DNA from: an uncultured Clostridium sp.
Lineage (GTDB): Bacteria > Bacillota > Clostridia > Lachnospirales > Lachnospiraceae
Length of the DNA stretch: 64,000 bases
Assembly: GCA_934438135.1 (NCBI GenBank)
Contig: CAKSBP010000017.1
Span: 1 to 64,000, forward strand
Direction of reading: 5' to 3'
Position numbers and translations under genes: made by a program. The notes under the pieces are model-generated. The model had not been told where the DNA came from. It saw only the letters and a program-made list of their open reading frames with translations, and ran no database searches. Position 1 is the first letter of the stretch; the number at the start of each line of letters is the position of its first letter. Of the stretch, positions 25,746-34,895 are shown one piece after another.

Positions 25746-27515
25746 ATGAAAAAATTGATTGATTTATTATGTACAGAGATAAGCGCAGCTTTTGAAGATG
25801 CCGGCTATGACAAAGAATTTGGAATGGTAACTTTATCAAACCGTCCGGATTTATGCCAGTATCAGTGTAATGGTGCCCTTGCAGCTGCAAAAAAATATAA
25901 AAAGGCACCAATCATGATTGCAAATGATGTTGTTGCAATACTGGAAAAGAGCGATACTTTTTCAGAAGCCAAAGCAATTATGCCAGGTTTTATTAACCTA
26001 AAGCTGAATGATACATTTTTAGTATCTTATTTAAATGAAATGAATCAGGATGAACGCTTTGGATGCGATAAAGTAGAGAATCCAAAGAAGATTATGATTG
26101 ATTACGGCGGCCCTAATATTGCCAAACCACTGCATGTCGGACATCTTCGTTCTGCCATTATCGGTGAGAGCATCAAACGTATTGGTAAATATGTTGGAAA
26201 TGAAATGATTGGTGATGTACATTTAGGAGACTGGGGTCTTCAGATGGGGCTGATTATTACCGAATTGAAGAAACGTCAGCCGGAATTGGTATATTTTGAT
26301 GATTCTTTCGAGGGAGAATATCCAAAGGAAGCACCATTTACCATTTCTGAATTGGAAGAAATCTATCCATATGCCAATGCGTATTCCAAAGAACATCCAG
26401 AATATCGTGAAGAAGCTATGAATGCAACAAAACTTCTTCAGAGTGGAAAACGTGGATATACTGCATTATGGAATCATATTTTAAATATTTCTATCAGCGA
26501 TTTGAAACGAAACTATGAAAACTTAAATGTTTCTTTCGAACTCTGGAAGAAAGAAAGTGATGCACAGCCATACATTCCAGATATGGTAACGTATTTAAAA
26601 GAAAATGGTTATGCAAAAATCAGTGAAGGTGCTCTTGTTGTAGACGTCAAAGAAGAAACAGATACTAAAGAAATCCCTCCTTGCATGATTTTGAAATCAG
26701 ATGGCTCCAGCCTTTATAATACAACAGACCTTGCAACAATGGTAGAACGTAGAAAACTGTTTGATCCAGATGCTATTATTTATGTGGTAGATAAGAGACA
26801 GGAACTTTACTTTACGCAGGTATTCCGTTGTGCGAAAAAGACTAAGATTTTAGATGACAAGACAGAACTTACGTTCTTAGGATTTGGTACTATGAATGGA
26901 AAAGATGGAAAGCCATTTAAGACAAGAGACGGAGGTGTTATGCGTCTGGAAAGTCTGATTAAGGAAATTGATGAAGCAGTTTATGAAAAAGTTATGAGCA
27001 ACCGTGAAATCTCCGAGGAAGAAGCAAGAAGCATTGCGAAGACAGTTGGACTTGCTGCTATTAAATACGGTGATTTATCCAATCAGGCTTCCAAAGATTA
27101 TGTCTTTGATTTAGACAGATTTACTTCTTTCGAAGGAAACACAGGACCATATATTCTGTATACTATTGTTCGAATTAAATCTATCTTGAGCAAATATGAA
27201 GCAGAAATCGGACAGGTTCCAACAGGATGCCAGATGAAAGAAGCAGCAAGTGACAGTGAACGTGCATTGATGTTAGAACTTGTAAAGTATAATGAATTGA
27301 TTTATCAGGCATATGAAGATAAAGCACCACATAAAATCTGTCAGTATATTTACGAGCTCTCTAATGCATTCAGCCGTTTTTATCATGATACTAAAATTAT
27401 TTCCGAAACAGACAAGGAAAAGAGAGAATCCTGGATTACTCTGATTTCCCTGACAAAGAATATTTTAAGCCAGTGCATTGACCTGTTAGGTTTAGAAGCA
27501 CCGGAAAGAATGTAA
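25746..27515 (+). CDS. argS: Arginyl-tRNA synthetase
   Basis: ArgS charges tRNA-Arg. The 589-residue class I synthetase has the HIGH-box variant HVGHLRSA near residue 130, after an N-terminal additional domain, and a KMSK-region FKTRDGG. The C-terminal helical anticodon-binding domain ends in a LGLEAPERM-type tail usual for the family. ATG 25746 is preferred to an in-frame ATG six codons upstream because AAAGGGC precedes it. The gene is monocistronic, with a terminator at 27525; no T-box leader is visible. Confidence 0.94.
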   Translation: MKKLIDLLCTEISAAFEDAGYDKEFGMVTLSNRPDLCQYQCNGALAAAKKYKKAPIMIANDVVAILEKSDTFSEAKAIMPGFINLKLNDTFLVSYLNEMNQDERFGCDKVENPKKIMIDYGGPNIAKPLHVGHLRSAIIGESIKRIGKYVGNEMIGDVHLGDWGLQMGLIITELKKRQPELVYFDDSFEGEYPKEAPFTISELEEIYPYANAYSKEHPEYREEAMNATKLLQSGKRGYTALWNHILNISISDLKRNYENLNVSFELWKKESDAQPYIPDMVTYLKENGYAKISEGALVVDVKEETDTKEIPPCMILKSDGSSLYNTTDLATMVERRKLFDPDAIIYVVDKRQELYFTQVFRCAKKTKILDDKTELTFLGFGTMNGKDGKPFKTRDGGVMRLESLIKEIDEAVYEKVMSNREISEEEARSIAKTVGLAAIKYGDLSNQASKDYVFDLDRFTSFEGNTGPYILYTIVRIKSILSKYEAEIGQVPTGCQMKEAASDSERALMLELVKYNELIYQAYEDKAPHKICQYIYELSNAFSRFYHDTKIISETDKEKRESWITLISLTKNILSQCIDLLGLEAPERM

Positions 27516-27524
27516 GAGCTGCTT

Positions 27525-27562
27525 AAAAGAACAGTTAGTCCTTTGGGCGGCTGTTCTTTTGG
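27525..27562 (+). terminator. Terminator after argS
   Basis: AAAAGAACAG and CTGTTCTTTT form a perfect 10-bp stem just after the argS stop codon. The T residues are part of the stem. Confidence 0.65.
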
Positions 27563-27643
27563 CATATGCAGCCAGAAAAAGCTGGATGCCTTACATAAAA
27601 AACAGCGAGAATCAAAAATGAAAGAATGAATCGAGGAATTATT

Positions 27644-28954
27644 ATGTATAAGGAAGTTAATCAGTTAATTATTTATCGTAATTTTGACAAGGAGAATATT
27701 CTTCATGAACTTGCCATCGTATGTAAAAACTTTGAGGAAGGAAATTTTCATAAAAAAGAGCTGGTTTCCAAGATTTATGAGCAGATGAACCGTTTGTTAG
27801 ACGTTGCAACCCGTTATGGATTTGACTCTAATTTATGGCATAATTATATCGCTTATTTGTTAGCAACCGATGAAAATCCGTTTAGTATTGTGTGTGAAAA
27901 ATTCGGCAGAAGAGAAGGTTCTGTTAATAAATTTGCAATCAGTGATTTTACGAATATTTATAAACTGTTTCATTATGACTTCACGGAACTGGAAGAAGCA
28001 CTTGGCATCCACTGCTTTGATACGGTAGAAAGCTATGTTTCTATAGAAAAGAAGGAAAGAAGCTACAATAAAAGTGTCAGCGATAAAGTACGTGCACTAA
28101 GCAAAGAACTGGAAGGTGCATCTGGTGCGGAGGATATTTTAAATATTGTGACGAATTTCTACCGTCTTTATGGCGTTGGTAAATTTGGACTGAATAAAGC
28201 ATTCCGTATTAAGAAGAAAAATGAAGAAGTCATTCTTTCTCCTATTTTAAATACAGATAATGTGAAATTAGATGATTTAATTGGATATGAAATCCAGAAG
28301 CAGAAACTTTGTGATAATACAAAGGCATTTGTAGAAGGAAAGAAAGCAAATAACGTGCTGATGTTTGGTGACAGTGGTACTGGTAAATCAACTTCTATCA
28401 AAGCTATTCTGAATGAATACTATGATCAGGGACTTCGTATGATTGAAATCTATAAACATCAGTTCCAGGATTTATCGAATGTCATTGAGCAGATTAAGGA
28501 TAGGAATTATCGTTTTATCATTTATATGGATGATTTATCATTCGAGGAATTCGAGATTGAATATAAATACCTCAAAGCAATTATTGAGGGTGGCTTGGAA
28601 ACAAAGCCGGATAATGTACTGATTTATGCAACTTCCAACAGAAGACATCTGATTCGTGAAACATGGGGTGATCGTAACGACGGTACCAGCAATGAGGAAT
28701 TGCATCGTTCAGAGACAATGCAGGAAAAACTATCTCTGGTAAATCGTTTTGGTGTAACTATTAGTTTTTCCAAACCTTCCCAAAAAGAATTCTTTAATAT
28801 TGTAGTGAATCTTGCAAAGAAGAATCCTCAGATTACTTTAACAGAAGAGGAACTTTGTAAGGAAGCAAATAAGTGGGAATTAAGCCATGGCGGAATGTCT
28901 GGACGTACCGCACAGCAGTTTATTAATTATCTCTGTGGTAAATGTCAGGCTTAG
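27644..28954 (+). CDS. DUF815-family P-loop ATPase
   Basis: The 436-residue protein has a Walker A motif GDSGTGKST near residue 240, followed by a Walker B-like IIYMDDLSFEEFE, and a conserved ATSNRRHLI segment that corresponds to sensor 1. These mark the AAA+-like DUF815 family. The N-terminal 200 residues are helical and less conserved. The function of the family is not known. ATG 27644 is favoured because CGAGGA lies eight bases upstream. No neighbouring gene suggests a role. Confidence 0.82.
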   Translation: MYKEVNQLIIYRNFDKENILHELAIVCKNFEEGNFHKKELVSKIYEQMNRLLDVATRYGFDSNLWHNYIAYLLATDENPFSIVCEKFGRREGSVNKFAISDFTNIYKLFHYDFTELEEALGIHCFDTVESYVSIEKKERSYNKSVSDKVRALSKELEGASGAEDILNIVTNFYRLYGVGKFGLNKAFRIKKKNEEVILSPILNTDNVKLDDLIGYEIQKQKLCDNTKAFVEGKKANNVLMFGDSGTGKSTSIKAILNEYYDQGLRMIEIYKHQFQDLSNVIEQIKDRNYRFIIYMDDLSFEEFEIEYKYLKAIIEGGLETKPDNVLIYATSNRRHLIRETWGDRNDGTSNEELHRSETMQEKLSLVNRFGVTISFSKPSQKEFFNIVVNLAKKNPQITLTEEELCKEANKWELSHGGMSGRTAQQFINYLCGKCQA

Positions 28955-29019
28955 GAAAATGCACCTCTTCCCCATCTCTGAGTATAATATAGATAGAAAG
29001 ACTGGAATGGGGAGAAAAA

Positions 29020-29643
29020 ATGGAACAGGTAAATAATCTAAATAGTGGTTCCTATGTCAGAGTGCTTCATGCCATAGCAGAAGCACCTGCAGTTGATGTA
29101 TATGTAGATGGAATGCTGGCTGCAAGAAATCTGGAATTTTCGTATTTTACGAATTATGTGATTCTTCCGGCAGGAGAACATATCATTGATGTTTATGAAG
29201 CAGGGACAGAGCAGCTGCCATTATTATCTGGGCAGTGGAATCTGCCACCAGAAGAATATTTTACGGTGATTGCATTTGGAGATTTGGAAGATATGAAGAT
29301 GGGTTTGATTGAGGATTCTGATGGAGACGTTGATCGGGATGAGGCTGAAGTCCGATTTGTCCATGTATTTCCTGATGGACCAACCGTATCCGTATTGGCG
29401 GATAAGAAAACCTGGTTTGAAGGGCTGGAATATGCTAATCTGACGAAATATAAAGAAGTATATCCTGGAATTTATGAGGTATATGTACAGGAAATGTCAA
29501 ATGGAGCACCGATTTTGAATTTTCAGATGCAGACAATGGGAGGTTATCCGTATTCCGTTTATATCGTTGGAGAAAAACCGAAAAATAATGGAATTCTCCC
29601 ATTAGTAGACGGGAAAAACGCAAATTCGTTTTATCGATTTTAA
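29020..29643 (+). CDS. DUF4397-domain protein
   Basis: The 207-residue protein matches DUF4397. VRVLHAIAEAPAVDVYVDG near the N-terminus and VRFVHVFPDGPTVSVLADK near residue 110 are the two halves of an internally duplicated beta-sandwich-like domain. There is no signal peptide or membrane segment, although many relatives are secreted or surface-associated in other bacteria. Function unknown. A TATAAT box lies shortly upstream (about 28983), GGGGAG precedes the start and a strong bidirectional terminator follows. Confidence 0.8.
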   Translation: MEQVNNLNSGSYVRVLHAIAEAPAVDVYVDGMLAARNLEFSYFTNYVILPAGEHIIDVYEAGTEQLPLLSGQWNLPPEEYFTVIAFGDLEDMKMGLIEDSDGDVDRDEAEVRFVHVFPDGPTVSVLADKKTWFEGLEYANLTKYKEVYPGIYEVYVQEMSNGAPILNFQMQTMGGYPYSVYIVGEKPKNNGILPLVDGKNANSFYRF

Positions 29644-29654
29644 ATTAATATATT

Positions 29655-29702
29655 AAAAAGAAAAGCCTTGGCAGCCTTTTAGGATGCCAGGGCTTTTGCT
29701 TA
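29655..29702. terminator. Bidirectional terminator between the DUF4397 and ppk1 genes
   Basis: AAAAGCCTTGGCA and TGCCAGGGCTTTT form a 13-bp stem with A and T flanks, suited to ending both convergent transcripts. Confidence 0.8.
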
Positions 29703-29717
29703 TAAGATAGGAAAATT

Positions 29718-31844
29718 TTATTTTTTTAATGGTTCAAATGTTGTAATTGTTTTCTGCTTCTCTTTTTTTCGTTCTTTCGTTTCTTTTAATGCTATTTGAC
29801 AGAAATAATCCTGAGAGCATAATTTCTTTCGGCCACGGCGGTCTGCTTTTTTATAGGTGCCGTCGGGTTGTAAAATATGAGCCTTCAGGTTATCTTCTAA
29901 TTGGATATTTAAGATCGAGCGTATTTTTTCTTTCAAATTTGAATCTTCTACTGGGAACAAGATTTCCACTCGTTTATCCAGGTTTCGTGGCATCCAGTCT
30001 GCACTTCCCATGAAAATTTCTGGATAGCCGTCATTTTCAAAATAGAAGATGCGGGCATGTTCCAGAAAGTTTCCAACAATAGAACGGACAGAAATCGTTT
30101 CACTGATGCCAGGAATACCTGTTTTCAGGCAGCATATGCCCCGGACGATCAAATCTATTTTTACACCTACCGAAGAAGCCTTATACAGTGCTTCAATGAT
30201 TTTTGGATCACACAAAGAATTCATTTTAGCGATAATATGTGCTTTTTTTCCAGCAGCAGCAAATTCTGTTTCCCGTTGAATTAGGGATAAGAATTTATCC
30301 CTAAGCCAAAGAGGAGCCACCGCTAATTTGTTCCAGGATAATGGCTGGGAGTAGCCAGAAAGCATATTAAATACAGCAGTCGCATCTTCGCCGATAGGAT
30401 TGGAACAGGTGAAGATACCCATATCGGTGTAGAGCTTTGCGGTGGAGTCATTATAGTTACCAGTTCCTAAATGGACATAGCGGCGGATGCCGTCATCTTC
30501 TCTGCGGACAACCAGAGTGATTTTACAGTGGGTTTTAAGCCCCACCAGACCATAAATAACATGGCATCCAGCCTGTTCCAGTTTTTTTGCCCAGATAATG
30601 TTGTTTTCCTCATCAAAACGAGCTTTCAATTCCACCAGAACCGTTACCTGTTTACCGTTTTCTGCTGCCTGGGCAAGAGAAGCAATAATCGGAGAATTGC
30701 TGCTGACACGGTATAACGTCTGCTTGATAGCCAAAACATTCTTATCTACAGCGGCCTGTCGTACAAAATCTACCACGGAGTCGAAGGACCAGAAGGGATG
30801 GAAGAGCAGAATGTCTTTTTTTCGAATCTGGGTGAAAATATCTTCCTCTCCGGCAAGTTCTTTTACTGGCTGAGGAACATAGGACGGCGTCTTTAAATGG
30901 GAGTATCCTTTTTTGCCGTATAGTTTCATTAAAAAGGTTAAATCCAGGGGGCCATTTATTTTATAGACATCCATATCTTTAATGTGAAGTTCCTGCTTTA
31001 AGCGCTTTAACAGTCGTTTGTCAACACCGTCTTCTACTTCAAGCCGAATGGCTTCGCCCCATTGTCGTTTTTTCAACTGTTTTTCGATTTCTACCAGAAG
31101 ATCTGCTGCTTCATCTTCATCAATGGAAAGATCTGCATTTCGCATAATCCGGTAAGGAAAAGCGGAAACTACCTTATAGTTTAAGAAAAGTTTTTGAATA
31201 TTTTTTTCAATAATCTGTTCCAAAAGAATATAAGAATGAATGTCATCTTTCTGAGATGGAATTTCAATTAATCGTGGAAGTAGATTTGGTACCTGAACAG
31301 TAGCAAAATCGCAGTCTGTTTCTGAAGTTTTATCATGAATCAGGGCCGCAATATTTAATGTTTTGTTTCGGATTAGTGGAAATGGTCTGGAAGAATCTAC
31401 GGCCATTGGAGTTAGGACAGGATATATCTCATTTTTAAAGTATTTGTCTACATAGTTCTGCTGTTCCTCATCCAAATTCTCAAACTGGTTTACCAGACGG
31501 ATTTTATTTTGTTTCAGCTGAGGCAGAAAACTGCGGTTGTATGTAGAATACTGCAGTTCCACCAGATCGTGGGTTTTCAGACTGATTTTGTCCAGCTGTT
31601 CTTTTGGCGTCATCCCGGAAATATCTTTTTTTTCATAACCGGCATGTACCATATCTTTTAACGAAGCGACACGGATCATAAAAAATTCATCTAGGTTAGA
31701 AGCGGTAATACTTAAAAATTTCAGTCGTTCAAAAAGAGGGATGCTTTTGTCTCTGGCTTCATTTAATACACGTAAATTGAATTCCAGCCAGCTTAATTCC
31801 CGGTTTGTAAAATATTCATGTTTGTGGTATCCATTTTGTTCCAT
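29718..31844 (-). CDS. ppk1: Polyphosphate kinase 1
   Basis: PPK1 polymerises the gamma-phosphate of ATP into polyphosphate. The 708-residue length is usual. The N-terminal domain opens with YFTNRELSWLEFNLRVL, and the two catalytic phospholipase-D-like segments carry the autophosphorylated His in RYVHLGTGNYND and a second His in EHARIFYF. Its ATG shares one base with the stop codon of the upstream ppx gene, and its AGGAGG lies inside the ppx end, so the pair is translationally coupled. Confidence 0.95.
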   Translation of the reverse strand: MEQNGYHKHEYFTNRELSWLEFNLRVLNEARDKSIPLFERLKFLSITASNLDEFFMIRVASLKDMVHAGYEKKDISGMTPKEQLDKISLKTHDLVELQYSTYNRSFLPQLKQNKIRLVNQFENLDEEQQNYVDKYFKNEIYPVLTPMAVDSSRPFPLIRNKTLNIAALIHDKTSETDCDFATVQVPNLLPRLIEIPSQKDDIHSYILLEQIIEKNIQKLFLNYKVVSAFPYRIMRNADLSIDEDEAADLLVEIEKQLKKRQWGEAIRLEVEDGVDKRLLKRLKQELHIKDMDVYKINGPLDLTFLMKLYGKKGYSHLKTPSYVPQPVKELAGEEDIFTQIRKKDILLFHPFWSFDSVVDFVRQAAVDKNVLAIKQTLYRVSSNSPIIASLAQAAENGKQVTVLVELKARFDEENNIIWAKKLEQAGCHVIYGLVGLKTHCKITLVVRREDDGIRRYVHLGTGNYNDSTAKLYTDMGIFTCSNPIGEDATAVFNMLSGYSQPLSWNKLAVAPLWLRDKFLSLIQRETEFAAAGKKAHIIAKMNSLCDPKIIEALYKASSVGVKIDLIVRGICCLKTGIPGISETISVRSIVGNFLEHARIFYFENDGYPEIFMGSADWMPRNLDKRVEILFPVEDSNLKEKIRSILNIQLEDNLKAHILQPDGTYKKADRRGRKKLCSQDYFCQIALKETKERKKEKQKTITTFEPLKK

Positions 31845-33382
31845 TATGGCAGCCTCCTTTTTTGTTTAAGATGTGGGCGGATTCCATAGACATCTTCAAA
31901 GAACGATGCCTTGGTATCAAAAAGCCCAGATTCCAAAGTGATATCTTCCAAGGTATAAGCCGTAATAGTCAAATCATTCGGCTTCAGGGAGAGTTTGATT
32001 TCTTTTAGTTTCTGTTTGTGGCTTTTATCTAGCACATGGGCAATACTGAAAATAGCAAACAACTTTGCGGTTTTCAGATAAATATCGGTTTCAATTCCGT
32101 CGTGGGAATGAAGATTTTCCTGAAAATCTTCCGTAGTGTAGCTGACAAGTCTGGCAATTAGTTCCCGTTCCTGATGGGAAAGGCCTATAATTTCTGTAGA
32201 CATAATAATATGGTATGAATTTTCACGAGAGTGGTTCATATTAATAAAGTCACCACAGTTGTGAAGGGTAACTGCAATTTTTAACAGAAGGCGTTCTCGT
32301 TTCCCAAGTCCATGGAGTTTATGGATGCCGTCGAAAATACGGAGAGCCAAGTGTTCTACATTTTCATTATGAGGACGGTTGCACTGGTAGCGAAGGGCAA
32401 TATTTCTGGCACAGCAGATGATATCGTTTGTAAAATCATGTTTAGAAGCTAGTTTCATTTTTCGTTCTGCATATTCTGCAGCAATACCATCACAGAGACC
32501 AATATCGCAGAAATAAATATGTTTTGCATTGCTTTCCTCCAGGAGGCGAAGATAAATCATGGATGCCGGCATAAGAAGGGCAGCCTGTTCCTGAGGGAGA
32601 TTTGTCTTGGAAATAATGCTGTTAAGTGACATTTTGGATATTTGTTCCAAGGTACGCATGCAGTCTTTTACCGGTAAGGGTTTCATGACTGGAGGATACT
32701 TCATTAAAGTGAGCATATCATCGAGCTGTTCTCCAAGTGCAATGATGTTTTCAATTTTCAGATTTTTTAGATAAAACTGGGTAAACGTAAGCAGTTCATT
32801 GTTAATGTATTCCATGACAAGGCTTTTGAAATCATTCGTCATCTTTTCCATATCTCCTAACAGTTCTCGGATACGGAGAACTCCTAGACGAATATTCTGG
32901 GTGCATAAAAGGCTTCCTTTGGAAAAAAGGGTAATTTGGATGCTTCCAGAACCGGCATGGATGATGGCTGTATCTTTTTCAACAATCTGGTTAAAAGAAG
33001 ATTCACGAAATGCAATAGCTTTATAGCAGAGAAAACGCTGTTCAGAGTTGCTGATGACTTTGACCTCAATGCCAGAGTGGAGTTTAATCTGATCCAGAAT
33101 CAGAAATTTATTCGATGCCTCTCGGATTGCACTGGTTGCATAGGCGACGTATTCTGTTACGTCGTATTCCTGTAATTTCAGGTTAAAATTCTTTAGGACT
33201 TCACAGACTTCATTGACAAGGGCATAGCGGATTTTTCCATATTTATAGGTATCAGAACCTAGCAGAATCGGGTGTCTTACATGATCCAGTTCATGTATGC
33301 CATCTTTTTTGGAAATTTCGTAAATCTTTAACGACAGTTCATTGGAGCCCACATCAATGGCAGCAAAAGTTGTAAATGACAT
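31844..33382 (-). CDS. ppx: Ppx/GppA-family phosphatase (exopolyphosphatase-like)
   Basis: The 512-residue protein has an ASKHA N-terminal domain (FAAIDVGSNELSLKIYEI, then SAIREASN) and a C-terminal HD-type helical domain with TLHNCGDFIN and nearby His residues. Members degrade polyphosphate or pppGpp from the end. The second phosphate loop, normally DIGGGSTE, reads HAGSGSIQ, so the usual Asp and Glu are absent. It may be a weak enzyme or a polyphosphate sensor. The 1-nt overlap with ppk1 ties it to polyphosphate turnover. Confidence 0.85.
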   Translation of the reverse strand: MSFTTFAAIDVGSNELSLKIYEISKKDGIHELDHVRHPILLGSDTYKYGKIRYALVNEVCEVLKNFNLKLQEYDVTEYVAYATSAIREASNKFLILDQIKLHSGIEVKVISNSEQRFLCYKAIAFRESSFNQIVEKDTAIIHAGSGSIQITLFSKGSLLCTQNIRLGVLRIRELLGDMEKMTNDFKSLVMEYINNELLTFTQFYLKNLKIENIIALGEQLDDMLTLMKYPPVMKPLPVKDCMRTLEQISKMSLNSIISKTNLPQEQAALLMPASMIYLRLLEESNAKHIYFCDIGLCDGIAAEYAERKMKLASKHDFTNDIICCARNIALRYQCNRPHNENVEHLALRIFDGIHKLHGLGKRERLLLKIAVTLHNCGDFINMNHSRENSYHIIMSTEIIGLSHQERELIARLVSYTTEDFQENLHSHDGIETDIYLKTAKLFAIFSIAHVLDKSHKQKLKEIKLSLKPNDLTITAYTLEDITLESGLFDTKASFFEDVYGIRPHLKQKRRLP

Positions 33383-33699
33383 AAAAACCTCCTTCAGTCT
33401 TTGAAATTAGAATTTGTTTATTTGTGGAAAATTATTCAAAATAGTAAATGAATCGTTAGAATGGTAAATAATACTAATGATTATATTGTAACAGGTATTT
33501 AAAAAATTGAAAATAGTTTTTTCAGGAGTAGAACATAAACTACCTTTGTTCTGGCTTTTTTGCAAAAAGTATGTATAATAGGTAGTGAATAAAATATATG
33601 AAATCGTGTGAAAGAAAATTTAATTATGAAAGGATGCCCATAGGTTCTTACACACAAAAAGGGCAGTATTGCAGTTTTGCAACATTGGGAAAGAGGAAT
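33383..33699. other. Divergent intergenic region between ppx and queA
   Basis: The 317 nt hold the ppx ribosome-binding site (AGGAGG) at the left and, for queA, a TATAAT box at 33574-33579 with a poor -35. The implied leader contains a TGCCC/GGGCA pairing (about 33635-33668). I see no gene or recognised riboswitch in it. Confidence 0.45.
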
Positions 33700-34749
33700 A
33701 TGAAAACTTCAGATTTTAACTTTGACCTGCCGGAAGAACTGATTGCACAGGATCCACTTGAGGATCGTTCCAGTTCCAGGCTTTTGGTATTAAATAAAGA
33801 GACAGGTGTGATTACACACAAAATTTTTAAGGACATTAAGGATTATCTTCGTCCAGGAGACTGTCTTGTCCTGAATAACACAAAAGTAATTCCAGCCAGA
33901 CTAATCGGAGAAAAAGAAGGAACCGGAGCGAAAATCGAACTTCTGTTATTAAAGAGAATGGAAGGTGATGTCTGGGAAACTCTTGTAAAACCAGGTAAGA
34001 AAGCAAAGCCAGGAACCAGAATTTCTTTTGGAAATGGTTTGTTAATTGGTGAGATTACAGAAATAATTGAAGATGGTAATCGTCATGTAAAATTTTATTA
34101 TGAAGGAATCTTTGAAGAAATTTTAGACCAGTTAGGTCAGATGCCGCTGCCACCTTATATTACACATCAGTTAAAGGATAAGAACCGTTATCAGACGGTA
34201 TATGCGAAATATGAGGGTTCTGCCGCTGCACCTACTGCAGGTCTTCATTTTACCAAGGAACTGTTACATGAATTGGAAGAGATGGGGGTTATTCTCTGTG
34301 GGGTAACTCTTCATGTTGGGCTTGGAACCTTCCGTCCGGTAAAAGTAGATGACGTGACCGAACATCACATGCATACGGAAGCGTATCAGGTGCTTCCAGA
34401 AGCAGCGAAGAAAATCAATGATGCTAAGAGAGAAGGACGTCGTGTTATCTGTGTTGGTACTACAAGCTGCCGTACCGTAGAATCTGCAGCAGATGAAAAT
34501 GGAATTGTTCAGCCGGGAAGCGGTGATACAGATATTTTCATTTATCCAGGTTATAAATTTAAAGTACTTGACTGTCTGATTACAAATTTCCATCTTCCGG
34601 AATCCACACTGGTTATGCTGGTTTCTGCACTTGCAGGGAAAGATCATATTATGAATGCATATGCCGAAGCAGTGAAGGAAAGATACAGATTCTTCTCTTT
34701 TGGGGATGCCATGTTTATTACGGATGATGATTTGATAAAAGAAGATTAG
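33700..34749 (+). CDS. queA: S-adenosylmethionine:tRNA ribosyltransferase-isomerase
   Basis: QueA transfers and isomerises the ribosyl part of SAM onto preQ1-modified tRNA to give epoxyqueuosine in the queuosine pathway. The 349-residue protein has the family N-terminus DFNFDLPEELIAQDPL, then RSSSRLLVL, LNNTKVIPARL and the central SAAAPTAGLHFT and HVGLGTFRPV motifs. ATG 33700 is preferred to a frame opening about 100 nt upstream because it follows AAAGAGG and matches family N-termini. No other queuosine gene lies in the window. Confidence 0.94.
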   Translation: MKTSDFNFDLPEELIAQDPLEDRSSSRLLVLNKETGVITHKIFKDIKDYLRPGDCLVLNNTKVIPARLIGEKEGTGAKIELLLLKRMEGDVWETLVKPGKKAKPGTRISFGNGLLIGEITEIIEDGNRHVKFYYEGIFEEILDQLGQMPLPPYITHQLKDKNRYQTVYAKYEGSAAAPTAGLHFTKELLHELEEMGVILCGVTLHVGLGTFRPVKVDDVTEHHMHTEAYQVLPEAAKKINDAKREGRRVICVGTTSCRTVESAADENGIVQPGSGDTDIFIYPGYKFKVLDCLITNFHLPESTLVMLVSALAGKDHIMNAYAEAVKERYRFFSFGDAMFITDDDLIKED

Positions 34750-34895
34750 TACAAAATAAGAATACTGCATGCAATTCCAAATTGCTAACAGGTAATCTTG
34801 GCAGCTTTACAGCAGGGGATGCAGCAACCATGAATGCTTCTTACAACTTAGTTAGACAGCTGGATACTTACTTTGAAATAGTAAAAAGGGAGTAG
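34749..34895 (+). pseudogene. Coding-like remnant without a start, at the edge of the peptide cassette
   Basis: Directly after queA a frame without a plausible start codon runs to TAG 34893-34895. Its translation (containing LLTGNLGSFTAGDAATMNA and then SYNLVRQLDTYFE) looks like the C-terminal end of a real protein in codon use and composition. It overlaps the end of the reverse-strand ABC gene by about 28 nt. It may be the 3' end of a gene whose front was lost when the cassette arrived. The parent family is not recognised. Confidence 0.3.

Noticed and set aside
33635..33680. preQ1-I riboswitch-like string before queA (AGGTTCT...ACAC)
   Set aside because: The short similarity lacks the CCTCT partner strand and the A-rich tail that form the pseudoknot, and the TGCCC/GGGCA loop is far too large.
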